Positions 1 to 8,149 of a DNA stretch of 57,209 bases are shown here, in pieces. Below the pieces are notes generated by a model. The model saw only the letters and a program-made list of their open reading frames with translations. It ran no database searches and was not told the origin of the DNA. A program made the position numbers and the translations under genes. The stretch lies in contig VXRC01000045.1 of the NCBI GenBank assembly GCA_009838645.1, forward strand, positions 71,983 to 129,191, given 5' to 3'. The stretch's first letter is position 1. Every line of letters starts with the position of its first letter. The stretch comes from Gemmatimonadota bacterium. GTDB taxonomy: Bacteria > JAAXHH01.

Positions 1-1229
1 TTGGCCGCGTCCTGCTGGTCGTCTTTGGCTGCGACCTGCTGGTCGTTCTCGCCGCTGGCGGGAGCCGGCGCGCCGTTCGACTTCTGGCGCGTTCCGCGCC
101 GGCCGCCGGATTGCCGGGACCTGCCCGATCCACGCTGCGAACGCCCCGTGCCGGACCTGCGGGATGAACGGGCTGCGGGTTGTTCCGTTTCGGCCGCCCC
201 GGTCTCGCCTCCGGCGTCGCCATTGGCCGCGGGCGGCAGCACCCGGTAATTGAGCCGGCCGGATGCGGCGGGCACCGATTTGAGCTTGTTGATCAGGCGC
301 TTGGGGAAGACCATGCGCGCGGTCGTCAATGGATTCCCCCACTGGCTGACGCGCAGGCTGCCGCCCAGGCTGACCAGCGCGTAGGCCGTATCGAAGTCGA
401 GCCCCTTGTCCTGCGAGATCCATTTCACCATTTCCGTGATCGCCAGGCGCGCCGCCTGGTCCACCGTAGACGCGGACGTGATGGTGATCCATTCGCCCTT
501 CGATTCGACTCGGGGCCAGGAGAACCGGCCGCCCGGCAGTGTGTCCACCCGCAGGGTGACCTCCGCTTCGACTTCCACGCCGGAACCGGCGATCTGTCCA
601 TCTCCCACGCAGGCCTTCACATCGCCCAGCGACAACAGGGCGCCGTTGACCTGCACGGGGAGGTAGACCCGGGACCCTGTCGTGATTTCCAGGGTGTCCA
701 TGTTTCCGCCGTGCCGGCCCGGGTAGACGGTATCGATTTCCCCGTGCCTGGCAGCCACGCCCATGCTCCCGATCACCGGGTGAAGCGGCAGCTTGAGCCG
801 GTCGTCCAGGTGAACCTGGTTTTCGTTGACTTTGAGGACGCGCACCTCAGGTTTTTCGATATCCTGACCGGGAACGCCTGACTCCGGCCGCACGGCGAAC
901 ACGCCGGTACCGGCCGTCTCGATCTGCTTGACCTGGATCGACAGCACATCGCCGATGCTGGCTTCTTCCACGTAGATCGGACCGGTTACGGGTATACCCC
1001 CGGGCCGGTCGACGTCTCCATGGGTGTTGGGTTCTTTTGTAAGGAGACCCCGGTAGCAGTCCTGCGTTTCCACTACGACGGTTTCGCCGCGGCTCACCGT
1101 GATGGCCGGTGAGACGTTCGGACCGAATACCTGGTGGACCCGGTCTCTGGTAACCCGTCTGGTCAGGACGGCCTGCTCCTTGCTGTCTGTCTTGGACGTT
1201 CGTGACGTCCTGGATGATCTGCGAAACAA
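1..1229 (-). CDS. Acetamidase/formamidase family protein, with disordered tail (cut by left edge)
   Basis: Likely hydrolyses short amides (formamide, acetamide) to ammonia and an acid in the cytoplasm. Translating the minus strand gives the family hallmarks: 'VFGPNVSPAITV' near the start, 'ETVVVETQDCYRG', 'GPIYVEEASIGDVL', and 'HPVIGSMGVA' followed by 'HGGNMDT' and 'LSLGDVKACVGDGQ'. There is no ATG near the expected start. I chose a TTG at 1229 preceded by an AGAGG-like site. The conserved fold ends around 'RLINKLKSVPAA' (near position 265). The frame then runs on to the window edge as an Arg/Ser/Gly-rich then Gln/Asp-rich tail that is not normal for this family. A full-length paralogue lies at 8150-9082. 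The family call is firm; the exact substrate is unknown. Confidence 0.85.
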   Translation of the reverse strand, partial: MFRRSSRTSRTSKTDSKEQAVLTRRVTRDRVHQVFGPNVSPAITVSRGETVVVETQDCYRGLLTKEPNTHGDVDRPGGIPVTGPIYVEEASIGDVLSIQVKQIETAGTGVFAVRPESGVPGQDIEKPEVRVLKVNENQVHLDDRLKLPLHPVIGSMGVAARHGEIDTVYPGRHGGNMDTLEITTGSRVYLPVQVNGALLSLGDVKACVGDGQIAGSGVEVEAEVTLRVDTLPGGRFSWPRVESKGEWITITSASTVDQAARLAITEMVKWISQDKGLDFDTAYALVSLGGSLRVSQWGNPLTTARMVFPKRLINKLKSVPAASGRLNYRVLPPAANGDAGGETGAAETEQPAARSSRRSGTGRSQRGSGRSRQSGGRRGTRQKSNGAPAPASGENDQQVAAKDDQQDAA

Positions 1230-1278
1230 AATAGATATAACCTCTCGTGAATGGGTTGGTGTATCCAACCGGAGCGGC

Positions 1279-2298
1279 TCAACCGAAGAGCTCGTCTCCA
1301 TAGGCGAATACGGCGGGCGTTCCTCCCGTGTGAAGGAATACGACGGAATCGTCCGTCCGGAACCGCCCCTCGCGGATGTGTATGGCCAGGCCGTCCATGG
1401 CCTTGGCCGTGTATACCGGGTCAAGTACGATGCCCTCGGTCTGCGCCACCAGGCGCATGGTCTCGAGGCTGGTTCGCGACGGTTCGCCGAAATCCGGTTT
1501 GGCGAACGCGCAGGAGACATCGAAATCGTCCGGTGTGAAAGTGTGTTTCAGTCCGATGACCGAGGCGCATTCGTTGGCCACGGGCGCGAGACGTTCCTGC
1601 ATCTCCCGGTCGTCTCCCACCCAGTAGTTGAGCCCGACGGCCTTGAAGCTGGCGGAGACGGCGCGCAGTCCGACTACCAGCCCGACGATGGTATGGGTCA
1701 TGGAACTCGTATAGATGGCCCTTGGTGTTATGCTCCGCTGCGCGAGTTGTTCGCACAGTTCGAGGACGGCGTCGACGTAGGCCACGGCACGCAGGATCGC
1801 ACCGTCGCTGCTCGTGTCGTAAGCCTTCGATCCCTTCGTTTCCAGGACCTCGATCTGCTTTTTCAACTCGTCCTTCACGGTCAGGGGAAAGACGTACTTG
1901 ATCTGGTCCGCCATGAGGTGGTTGAGCAGCAGGTTGCCGGAAACGGGATAGGATCGGTGGTCCCGCGGGATGACCACGATGGACTTCATGCCCAGCCGGG
2001 CGGCGGCCGCGGCGGTCTGCGCGGACTGGTTGGACTGGGAATCGGAGCCGTGGACCAGGTAGTCGCACCCGTTCTCGAGAGCGGGACCCAGCGAGTAGGT
2101 GAACTGGCGGGCCTTGTTTCCACCCATGGCCAGTCCGGTCATGTCATCGCGTTTGATGTATATACGAGGGCCCCCGAGGGCCTCCCCCAGGCGAGGACAG
2201 TCCTGTAGCGGAGTGGGCAGGTGGGCCACCGGCGCTCGGGTGAACCTGCCCAGAAGGTGACGCAGTTCCTGCGCGGCGTCACGGTCGTACAACTTCAA
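1279..2298 (-). CDS. D-cysteine desulfhydrase / ACC deaminase-like PLP enzyme
   Basis: A 339-residue fold-type II PLP enzyme of the D-cysteine desulfhydrase, ACC deaminase and L-cysteate sulfo-lyase group. These enzymes eliminate H2S, ammonia or sulfite from amino acids. The PLP lysine is K62 in 'MGGNKARQF'. The substrate-pocket segment 'GSDSQSNQSAQTAA' is near residues 84-97, and a C-terminal 'FLHTGGTPAVFAY' gives the phosphate-binding glycines. Length matches the family (about 325-340). It lies just upstream of, and in the same direction as, the acetamidase at the left edge, suggesting a nitrogen/sulfur scavenging unit. D-cysteine, ACC and cysteate cannot be told apart by eye. Confidence 0.85.
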   Translation of the reverse strand: MKLYDRDAAQELRHLLGRFTRAPVAHLPTPLQDCPRLGEALGGPRIYIKRDDMTGLAMGGNKARQFTYSLGPALENGCDYLVHGSDSQSNQSAQTAAAAARLGMKSIVVIPRDHRSYPVSGNLLLNHLMADQIKYVFPLTVKDELKKQIEVLETKGSKAYDTSSDGAILRAVAYVDAVLELCEQLAQRSITPRAIYTSSMTHTIVGLVVGLRAVSASFKAVGLNYWVGDDREMQERLAPVANECASVIGLKHTFTPDDFDVSCAFAKPDFGEPSRTSLETMRLVAQTEGIVLDPVYTAKAMDGLAIHIREGRFRTDDSVVFLHTGGTPAVFAYGDELFG

Positions 2299-2373
2299 TA
2301 TGGCTGCTCCAGCAGGCGAGAGGCCGGGTTCCCCGCGGGAATCATCCCGGCGGGCATCATCCGGCGCGTTCGC

Positions 2374-4146
2374 CTAATGTCCGAATGCAGCGCCTTCGAT
2401 CCTGGGGTCCGGGGCGCCCAGCCGATCGCCGGTTTCGGGGTCCACCATGATACTGTGGCCGTCTCCCTGGCGGTATGATCCGCCCCCCCATCCGCGACTG
2501 CTGAGATTATGCCCCTTCGTCTTCAGGGCGTCGACGACGTCGGTCCCCACTCCGCCTTCCACGCGTAGGAAGTCCGGGAACCACTGGTGGTGGATGCGCG
2601 GCGCGTCGACTGCTTCCTGGATGTTCATGCCGTGATCGACGACATTCAGGATCAGCTGCATGGTCGTATTGATGATCGTGCGTCCCCCGGGGCTGCCCAC
2701 TACCAGGTACAGTTCGCCGTTGCGCGTAACGATGGTCGGCGACATCGAACTCAGCATCCGCTTGTTCGGTTCGATGAGGTTCGGCGGCGTGCCGATCTGT
2801 CCGGTGTTTCGGGTGACCCCCGGTTGGTAATTGAAATCGCCCATCTCGTTGTTCGTGATCATGCCCGTTCCCGCGATGACGATGTGGGAGCCGTACCCGC
2901 CCTCAAGCGTATAGGTGTTCGATACGCCGTTGCCCCACTGGTCGACGACGGAATAATGGGTTGTTTCCATGGGCTCCGTTGCCATGGTCAGTTCAGGTCC
3001 CAGTTCCTCGCTGGGCGTGGCGAAGAAGGGATCGATCGTGGCCCGAAGCTCCGCGGCGTACTCCTTCGTCGTGAGATGTCCCGGTATCTCGACGAAGTCC
3101 GCGTCTCCCAGGTGGCGGGCGCGTTCGGCGTAGGCCCTGCGCATGGCTTCGGTCATGACGTGAAGGGTGTTGGACGCGTTATGGCCCATCCGGCCCACAT
3201 CGTACCCTTCGAGTATATTGAGCATCAGCGACATGGTGATGCCGCCCGAACTCGGCGGGGGCATGGAGATGATCTCGTATTCCCCGCGGTAGGTGTTGCG
3301 TATGGGTTCCCTGACGATCGCCTGGTAGTTGGCCAGGTCGGTCCGGTCGATCATGCCGCCGCCGGCCATCATGTCCTTCTCGATCAGCTCGGCGGTTTTT
3401 CCCTTGTAAAAGCCGTCGTGACCGTGTTGCGCGATAAGCTTCAGGGTTTCCGCCAGGTCTTTCTGGATCCAGCGGTCGCCTTCCTGCCAGGCTTCGCCGT
3501 CGCTGCGCAGCATGGCCGCCTTGCTCGCGGGGATCTGGTCGAAAATGACCTTGCGGCCGTTCAGTCCCCGGGCGATGCGTTCCGTCAGGATAAAACCGTT
3601 CTCGGCGAGATCGATGGCGGGCTGGATAACCTCCGCCATGGACATGGTGCCGTACTTCTCGAGGGCCAGGGCGAATCCCGCGACGGTGCCCGGGACGCCG
3701 ATGGCCAGGTGGTGGATCCGGTTGGTGAAGGGATGATAGGAGGTGCCGTCGCCGCGGGTGAGGACGACGTTCTGGTTCACGGCCCGGTTACCGTCCGGAT
3801 CCAGGTACATCCGGGCATGGGCCTTCCCGGGCGCCTTTTCCCTGTAGTCGACGGCCACGGCCGTACCGTCCGCCAGGCGGATGACCATGAAGCCCCCGCC
3901 GCCGATGTTGCCGGCGGAAGGATGGGTCACCGCCAGGGCCAGCCCCAGTCCCACGGCCGCGTCCACCGCGTTACCACCCTTCTTGAGGATGTCCGCGGCG
4001 ATCTGCGTGGCCAGGGGTTCGACGGCCACCGCCATGCCCTTCTTGCCGACAACCGGATTGCGCGAGGCCGCATGGGAAGTTTGAACGGTCGCGGACAGAA
4101 GGATGAAGCCGAACAGAACGGCCAGGGTCTTGAATCGATGGTTCAT
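2374..4146 (-). CDS. ggt: Gamma-glutamyltransferase, secreted
   Basis: A 590-residue Ntn-hydrolase that cleaves or transfers the gamma-glutamyl group of glutathione and related peptides, normally in the periplasm. Residues 1-26 form a signal peptide ending 'TSHA'. The autoprocessing site is 'TTHYSVVD' with the nucleophile Thr395, which starts the small subunit. Substrate-binding residues are R102 in 'DYREKAP', 'NNEMGDF' near 432-438, 'SSMSPTIV' and 'GSPGGRTII'. Length and order match the E. coli enzyme. It shares a direction with the PLP enzyme downstream (75 bp gap), so released cysteine-containing products could feed that enzyme; this is inference. Confidence 0.95.
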   Translation of the reverse strand: MNHRFKTLAVLFGFILLSATVQTSHAASRNPVVGKKGMAVAVEPLATQIAADILKKGGNAVDAAVGLGLALAVTHPSAGNIGGGGFMVIRLADGTAVAVDYREKAPGKAHARMYLDPDGNRAVNQNVVLTRGDGTSYHPFTNRIHHLAIGVPGTVAGFALALEKYGTMSMAEVIQPAIDLAENGFILTERIARGLNGRKVIFDQIPASKAAMLRSDGEAWQEGDRWIQKDLAETLKLIAQHGHDGFYKGKTAELIEKDMMAGGGMIDRTDLANYQAIVREPIRNTYRGEYEIISMPPPSSGGITMSLMLNILEGYDVGRMGHNASNTLHVMTEAMRRAYAERARHLGDADFVEIPGHLTTKEYAAELRATIDPFFATPSEELGPELTMATEPMETTHYSVVDQWGNGVSNTYTLEGGYGSHIVIAGTGMITNNEMGDFNYQPGVTRNTGQIGTPPNLIEPNKRMLSSMSPTIVTRNGELYLVVGSPGGRTIINTTMQLILNVVDHGMNIQEAVDAPRIHHQWFPDFLRVEGGVGTDVVDALKTKGHNLSSRGWGGGSYRQGDGHSIMVDPETGDRLGAPDPRIEGAAFGH

Positions 4147-4458
4147 TTACCGAAACCTCATGCTAATGGTGACGATTCCGCTGTGTTTACGGGTCGAATG
4201 CAAATCGGGGACATCATCTTCCTCAGGTACAGACAGAAGTAATAAAGGCGGACATCCTGTCTGAGTCAAGGCCAATGTATATCCGGCAACCTGCGAAAGC
4301 CCACAAATATACTATTTAACATACGGCGGCCACCCTTTGCACCTTCAGTTTTTCTCTGTTGATCCACCTGCCGCGTTGCCGTATATTCGAACGATGTTTC
4401 GACCGCCAGGAAACGACGACCGAGCTCATCTGATGCTCCCTATCCACAGGTAACCTCC
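4147..4458. other. Divergent intergenic region between ggt and the class V aminotransferase
   Basis: About 310 bases without a gene. It is AT-richer than its flanks and must hold the promoters of both divergent genes. A possible sigma70-type promoter for ggt is listed separately. A weak AGG-type ribosome site lies just before the aminotransferase ATG. I see no RNA gene or repeat here. Confidence 0.6.
4241..4269 (-). promoter_or_regulatory. Candidate sigma70 promoter for ggt
   Basis: Read on the minus strand, TTGACT (4269-4264) is followed after 17 bases by TTTATT (4246-4241). This sits about 95 bases before the ggt start. The -10 match is weak, so this is only a candidate. Confidence 0.35.
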
Positions 4459-5604
4459 ATGCGCAAACACTACCGCCTGATGATCCCCGGCCCCATCGAA
4501 GTCAGCCCCGACGTGCTCGCCCACATGAGCGATCCCCTCACCGCACATTACGGCGACCGATGGGTCGAAATCTGGCGCAAGACCGTATCCAATCTCCAGC
4601 GCGTGATCGGGACGGAAGGCGACGTTTTCCCGCTCGTGGGATCGGGCCACACGGCCAACGATGTGGTGATGAACAGCCTGTTCAATCCCGGCGACCGGAT
4701 TCTGACCCTGGACAACGGCCTCTTCGGCAAGCGACTGGACGATCTCGCAAGGGCTTTCGGGCTGGATTCGGTGGTGTCGAAGAAACCCTGGGGCGTGCCC
4801 TTCGAGGCGACGGACATCCACGAGGCAGCCGCGGCGAATCCAGGTCTGAAGGCGGTCTTCATGGTGCACGGGGAAACGTCGACAGGCGTAGCCAACCCGG
4901 TGCATGAACTGGCCGCCGCCGCCCGGGAACACGGCATGCTCGTCCTGGTGGATACCATCGCTTCCGTGGGCGGCGAGCAGTACCTGATGGACGCCTGGGA
5001 CATCGACGTGACGGTGTGCGCCTCCCAGAAGGCCCTGGGCGCGCCGCCGGGCCTGGCCCTCGTGGCCGTGAGCGACCGGGCCTGGGACGCCATGAAAGAC
5101 CGGCTGGAGCCCCGTGGGTTCATGGCCGACCTGCAGAACCTGCGCCACTTCGCCGAGACCCAGGCCGACGTCCATCCCCATCCCGGCACCATGCCCGTCA
5201 ACAACTTCGTCGCCTTGATCAGAAGCACGGACGATATCCTGGAAGAGGGGCTCGAGGCCTGCTGGACCCGGCACCGCAAGGTCGCCCGTGTGGTGCGGGA
5301 AGGCGTGCGCGCCATGGGTCTCGAGGTCATGGCCGAGGAACGGGCCGCCTGCGTCAACATGACGGTCATCCTGTCGGAAGACCGGTTCAAGCCCGTCGCT
5401 TTTTCCGATTTCATGAAGGCCGAGTACGGCATGCATGTCGGCCTGGGCCTGGGCGACTACGTGAACCGGACCATACGCGTGGGCCACATGGCGCACAACG
5501 CCAACCTGGAGGCCGTCACGCCCTTCCTCGTCGGACTGGAGCAGTACCTGCGCCGCCAGGGATTCGACGTGGAGCGCGGCGCGTGCCTGGCCGGCCTGGA
5601 CTGA
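4459..5604 (+). CDS. Class V aminotransferase (alanine-glyoxylate / serine-pyruvate type)
   Basis: A 381-residue PLP transaminase of the alanine-glyoxylate / serine-pyruvate branch. It opens with the family's 'MIPGPIEVSPDVL'. It has 'GSGHTANDVV' (61-70) for phosphate binding, D165 in 'LVDTIASVGG', and the Schiff-base lysine K191 in 'CASQKALGAPPG'. The C-terminal 'RIGHMA'-type segment appears as 'IRVGHMAHN'. A small NIPSNAP gene follows 14 bp downstream on the same strand, so the two are probably co-transcribed. The likely job is glyoxylate or serine metabolism; the natural amino donor is not visible. Confidence 0.9.
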   Translation: MRKHYRLMIPGPIEVSPDVLAHMSDPLTAHYGDRWVEIWRKTVSNLQRVIGTEGDVFPLVGSGHTANDVVMNSLFNPGDRILTLDNGLFGKRLDDLARAFGLDSVVSKKPWGVPFEATDIHEAAAANPGLKAVFMVHGETSTGVANPVHELAAAAREHGMLVLVDTIASVGGEQYLMDAWDIDVTVCASQKALGAPPGLALVAVSDRAWDAMKDRLEPRGFMADLQNLRHFAETQADVHPHPGTMPVNNFVALIRSTDDILEEGLEACWTRHRKVARVVREGVRAMGLEVMAEERAACVNMTVILSEDRFKPVAFSDFMKAEYGMHVGLGLGDYVNRTIRVGHMAHNANLEAVTPFLVGLEQYLRRQGFDVERGACLAGLD

Positions 5605-5618
5605 TCGGAGATACCGAG

Positions 5619-5945
5619 ATGATCTACGAAGAGCGGATCTACAAAGTCATGCCCGGCCGCGTGCCGGATATACTGGACCGGTTCACGAACCATGCCGTGC
5701 CCCTCTTCGAGAAACACGGTATGAAGCTGGTCGGTTTCTGGCAGACCGCGGTAGGCCCGAGCAACCACGAGGTCACCTACCTGCTGGCCTTTGACGACGC
5801 GAACCACCGCGACCGGGCCTGGGCGGCTTTCATGGCCGATCCCGCATGGATCAAGGCTAAGGCCGACAGCGAAAGGAACGGCGTGCTGGTCGCCGAGGTG
5901 GCCAACCGGATCCTGACGCCGGTTCCCTTTTCTCCCCTGCAATAG
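5619..5945 (+). CDS. NIPSNAP family protein
   Basis: A 108-residue protein starting 'MIYEERIYKV' and containing 'LVGFWQTAVGPSNHEVTYLLAF', the pattern of NIPSNAP-type ferredoxin-like dimeric alpha-beta barrel proteins. The start at 5619 has a GGAG site 6 bases upstream. NIPSNAP proteins often sit next to catabolic genes; their biochemical role is poorly defined. It follows the aminotransferase closely. Its last codons appear to be the first unit of a 16-bp tandem repeat that continues past the stop codon (see 5930-5992). Confidence 0.85.
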   Translation: MIYEERIYKVMPGRVPDILDRFTNHAVPLFEKHGMKLVGFWQTAVGPSNHEVTYLLAFDDANHRDRAWAAFMADPAWIKAKADSERNGVLVAEVANRILTPVPFSPLQ

Positions 5946-5992
5946 AACGCCCCTGCAGCAGCACGCCCCTGCAGTAAAACGCCCTGCAGCAG
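5930..5992 (+). repeat. 16-bp degenerate tandem repeat, about 4 units, spanning a gene end
   Basis: The units 5930-5945, 5946-5961, 5962-5977 and 5978-5992 all carry the core CCCTGCA followed by AT/GC and AG or AA. The first unit is the 3' end of the NIPSNAP gene including its stop. The last unit ends 12 bases before the permease start codon. Confidence 0.75.
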
Positions 5993-6004
5993 ATCGGCAC
6001 CGAC

Positions 6005-8080
6005 ATGGCGAAAACACAGCGCCTCAGGAAGGAACTGCGGTTCTCCGAAGTCTACGCCGTCGCGACGGGCACCACGTTGAGCGCGGGCTTCTTTCTGCTG
6101 CCCGGCCTCGCGGCGATGGAGGCCGGACCATCCCTCGTACTGGCCTACCTGCTGGCGACCCTTCCCCTCATCCCGGCCATGCTCTGCATCGTGGAACTGG
6201 CCACCGCCATGCCACGCGCGGGCGGCGTGTACTACTTCGTCGACCGTTCCCTGGGATCTTACGCCGGACTGATTACGGGGATCGGGACCTGGCTGGCGCT
6301 CATCCTCAAGGTTACCTTCGCCCTGGTGGGCATGGGCGCCTACATCGCCCTTTTCTTCCCGGGCCTGCCCCAGCTGCCCGTGGCCCTGGCGCTTGCAGCG
6401 GGCCTCGGCGCGGTGAACTACTTCGGCGCCGCGAGGAGCGGCCGCCTGCAGATCTACCTGGTGATGGCCCTGCTCCTGCTGCTGGCCGGTTTTGTCGGCG
6501 GCGGGGTCCCGACACTGGATGCCGTTGCGTTCGAGGGCCTCTTCGACGTCGAGCTCACCACGCTCATGGGGACGGCGGGACTGGTCTACATCAGCTACGT
6601 AGGTGTGACCAAGGTCGCCAGTCTCGCGGAAGAAATCGAAAAACCGGAAAAGACCCTTCCCCGGGGCGTATTCCTGGCCCTGGCCACCGCCGTCGCAGTG
6701 TACGCCCTCGGCACGGCGGTCATGGTGGGCGTCATTCCCATCGAACGCCTTGCGGGCGACCTGACGCCGGCGGCGACGGCGGCCGGCATCCTGTACGGCT
6801 GGTGGGGAAGCCTGCTCCTCTCCGTGGCGGCCCTGCTCGCCTTCGTCTCCGTGGCGAACGCGGGCATCCTGAGCGCTTCCCGCTATCCGCTGGCGATGAG
6901 CCGGGACCGCCTGCTGCCCATCGGAATGAGCCAGGTAACCGCCAAGGGCGTGCCGGTCCACTCGCTGATCGTTACGGTGGGAAGCATCCTCGTTATCCTG
7001 CTGACCCTCGACCCCGTGGGCATCGCCAAGCTGGCGAGCGCCTTTCAACTCGTCGTTTTCGCCGTCGTGTGCCTCGCGGTCGTCGTGATGCGGGAAAGCC
7101 GCATTGCCGAGTACGACCCGGGATACCACTCGCCCTGGTACCCCTGGATGCACATCGCGGGCATGATTCTGCCCTTCCTGGTGATCTGGCAGATGGGTTG
7201 GCCGGCCATCCTTTTCATCGTCGGATTCATCGCCGCCGGGACCCTGTGGTATTTCTACTACGCGCGGTTCAGGGCGGACCGCAACGGCGCGATCTACCAC
7301 ATCTTCGAGCGGCTCGGCCGGTCGCGTTACCAGGGGCTGGACCGGGAACTGCGCGGGATCCTGAAGGAAAAAGGGCTCCGGGACGAAGACCCCTTTGAAG
7401 ACATGATCACCCGGTGCCAGCCGGTCGATCTGGAAGAGAAAGTCGATTTCGAACGGGTTATCGCCGTCGCGGCGGAAAAGCTGTCGCCCAGAATCGGGCT
7501 TTCAGTCGATGAAATCAATGACAGGTTCATGCAGCAGGCCGATGCGGGCGGCACGCCGGTCGCCGAAGGCGTGATGATGCGCCATTTTCGCATGCAGGAT
7601 ATCGCCCTGCCGGAACTGGTACTCGTCCGCTCATTCGAAGGCGTGCGGGTAGACAATACAAGTCCCGTGTCCGGCACACTGAGTTCCGACGAAATTTACG
7701 CGTTTTTCTTCCTGGTCAGCCCCGCGGAGCACACCGCGCTGCATTTGCGCATGCTGGCCCGGATCGCGGAACGGGCCGATGACGTGAACTTCGGCCTGGT
7801 GTGGATCGCCGCGGTGGACGAACACGCCCTTCGCGACATCTTCCTGCGGAGCGACCGGTACCTGACCGTCCCGGTCCTTCCCCAGTCGCCCGCAAGCGGC
7901 CTGATCGGAGTGCCCGTATCGGAAATGGAAATCCCGGGAGGATGCCGGATCGTGTGGATACGCCATTTCGACGAGGTGATCGTTCCCACGGGCGACACCG
8001 TGATCAGGTCCGGCGATCTATTGACCGTTATCGGAGATCCCGGGGACTTGGACGCCTTCCGGCGGATGTACCACGACTAG
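6005..8080 (+). CDS. APC-family amino-acid permease fused to PTS EIIA-like and RCK_C-like domains
   Basis: 691 residues. Residues 1-420 form a roughly 12-helix APC permease: it opens 'VYAVATGTTLSAGFFLLPG', has 'GGVYYFVDRSLG' near 73-84, and 'EEIEKPEKTLPRG' near 209-221. Residues about 477-620 look like a PTS EIIA type-2 (fructose/mannitol) domain with a preserved histidine, H527, in 'EGVMMRHFRM', and the late 'HLRMLARIAER' helix. Residues about 630-690 look like a TrkA-C/RCK_C ligand domain ('GDTVIRSGDLLTVIGDPGD'). The membrane part should import amino acids or amines; the tail probably senses a nucleotide or phosphorylation state. The permease call is strong, the two tail domains are by-eye matches. 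Confidence 0.85.
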   Translation: MAKTQRLRKELRFSEVYAVATGTTLSAGFFLLPGLAAMEAGPSLVLAYLLATLPLIPAMLCIVELATAMPRAGGVYYFVDRSLGSYAGLITGIGTWLALILKVTFALVGMGAYIALFFPGLPQLPVALALAAGLGAVNYFGAARSGRLQIYLVMALLLLLAGFVGGGVPTLDAVAFEGLFDVELTTLMGTAGLVYISYVGVTKVASLAEEIEKPEKTLPRGVFLALATAVAVYALGTAVMVGVIPIERLAGDLTPAATAAGILYGWWGSLLLSVAALLAFVSVANAGILSASRYPLAMSRDRLLPIGMSQVTAKGVPVHSLIVTVGSILVILLTLDPVGIAKLASAFQLVVFAVVCLAVVVMRESRIAEYDPGYHSPWYPWMHIAGMILPFLVIWQMGWPAILFIVGFIAAGTLWYFYYARFRADRNGAIYHIFERLGRSRYQGLDRELRGILKEKGLRDEDPFEDMITRCQPVDLEEKVDFERVIAVAAEKLSPRIGLSVDEINDRFMQQADAGGTPVAEGVMMRHFRMQDIALPELVLVRSFEGVRVDNTSPVSGTLSSDEIYAFFFLVSPAEHTALHLRMLARIAERADDVNFGLVWIAAVDEHALRDIFLRSDRYLTVPVLPQSPASGLIGVPVSEMEIPGGCRIVWIRHFDEVIVPTGDTVIRSGDLLTVIGDPGDLDAFRRMYHD

Positions 8081-8149
8081 GGCACGTAGTCGGCGGTCTC
8101 GTCGGATATGTCCACGCCGGTGATGCCCCCTTCCGACGCTATGTCCTGC

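Noticed and set aside
5777-7300. A 507-codon open frame on the minus strand
   Set aside because: Antisense to the APC permease, low-complexity Gln/Gly/Arg content, no recognisable family.
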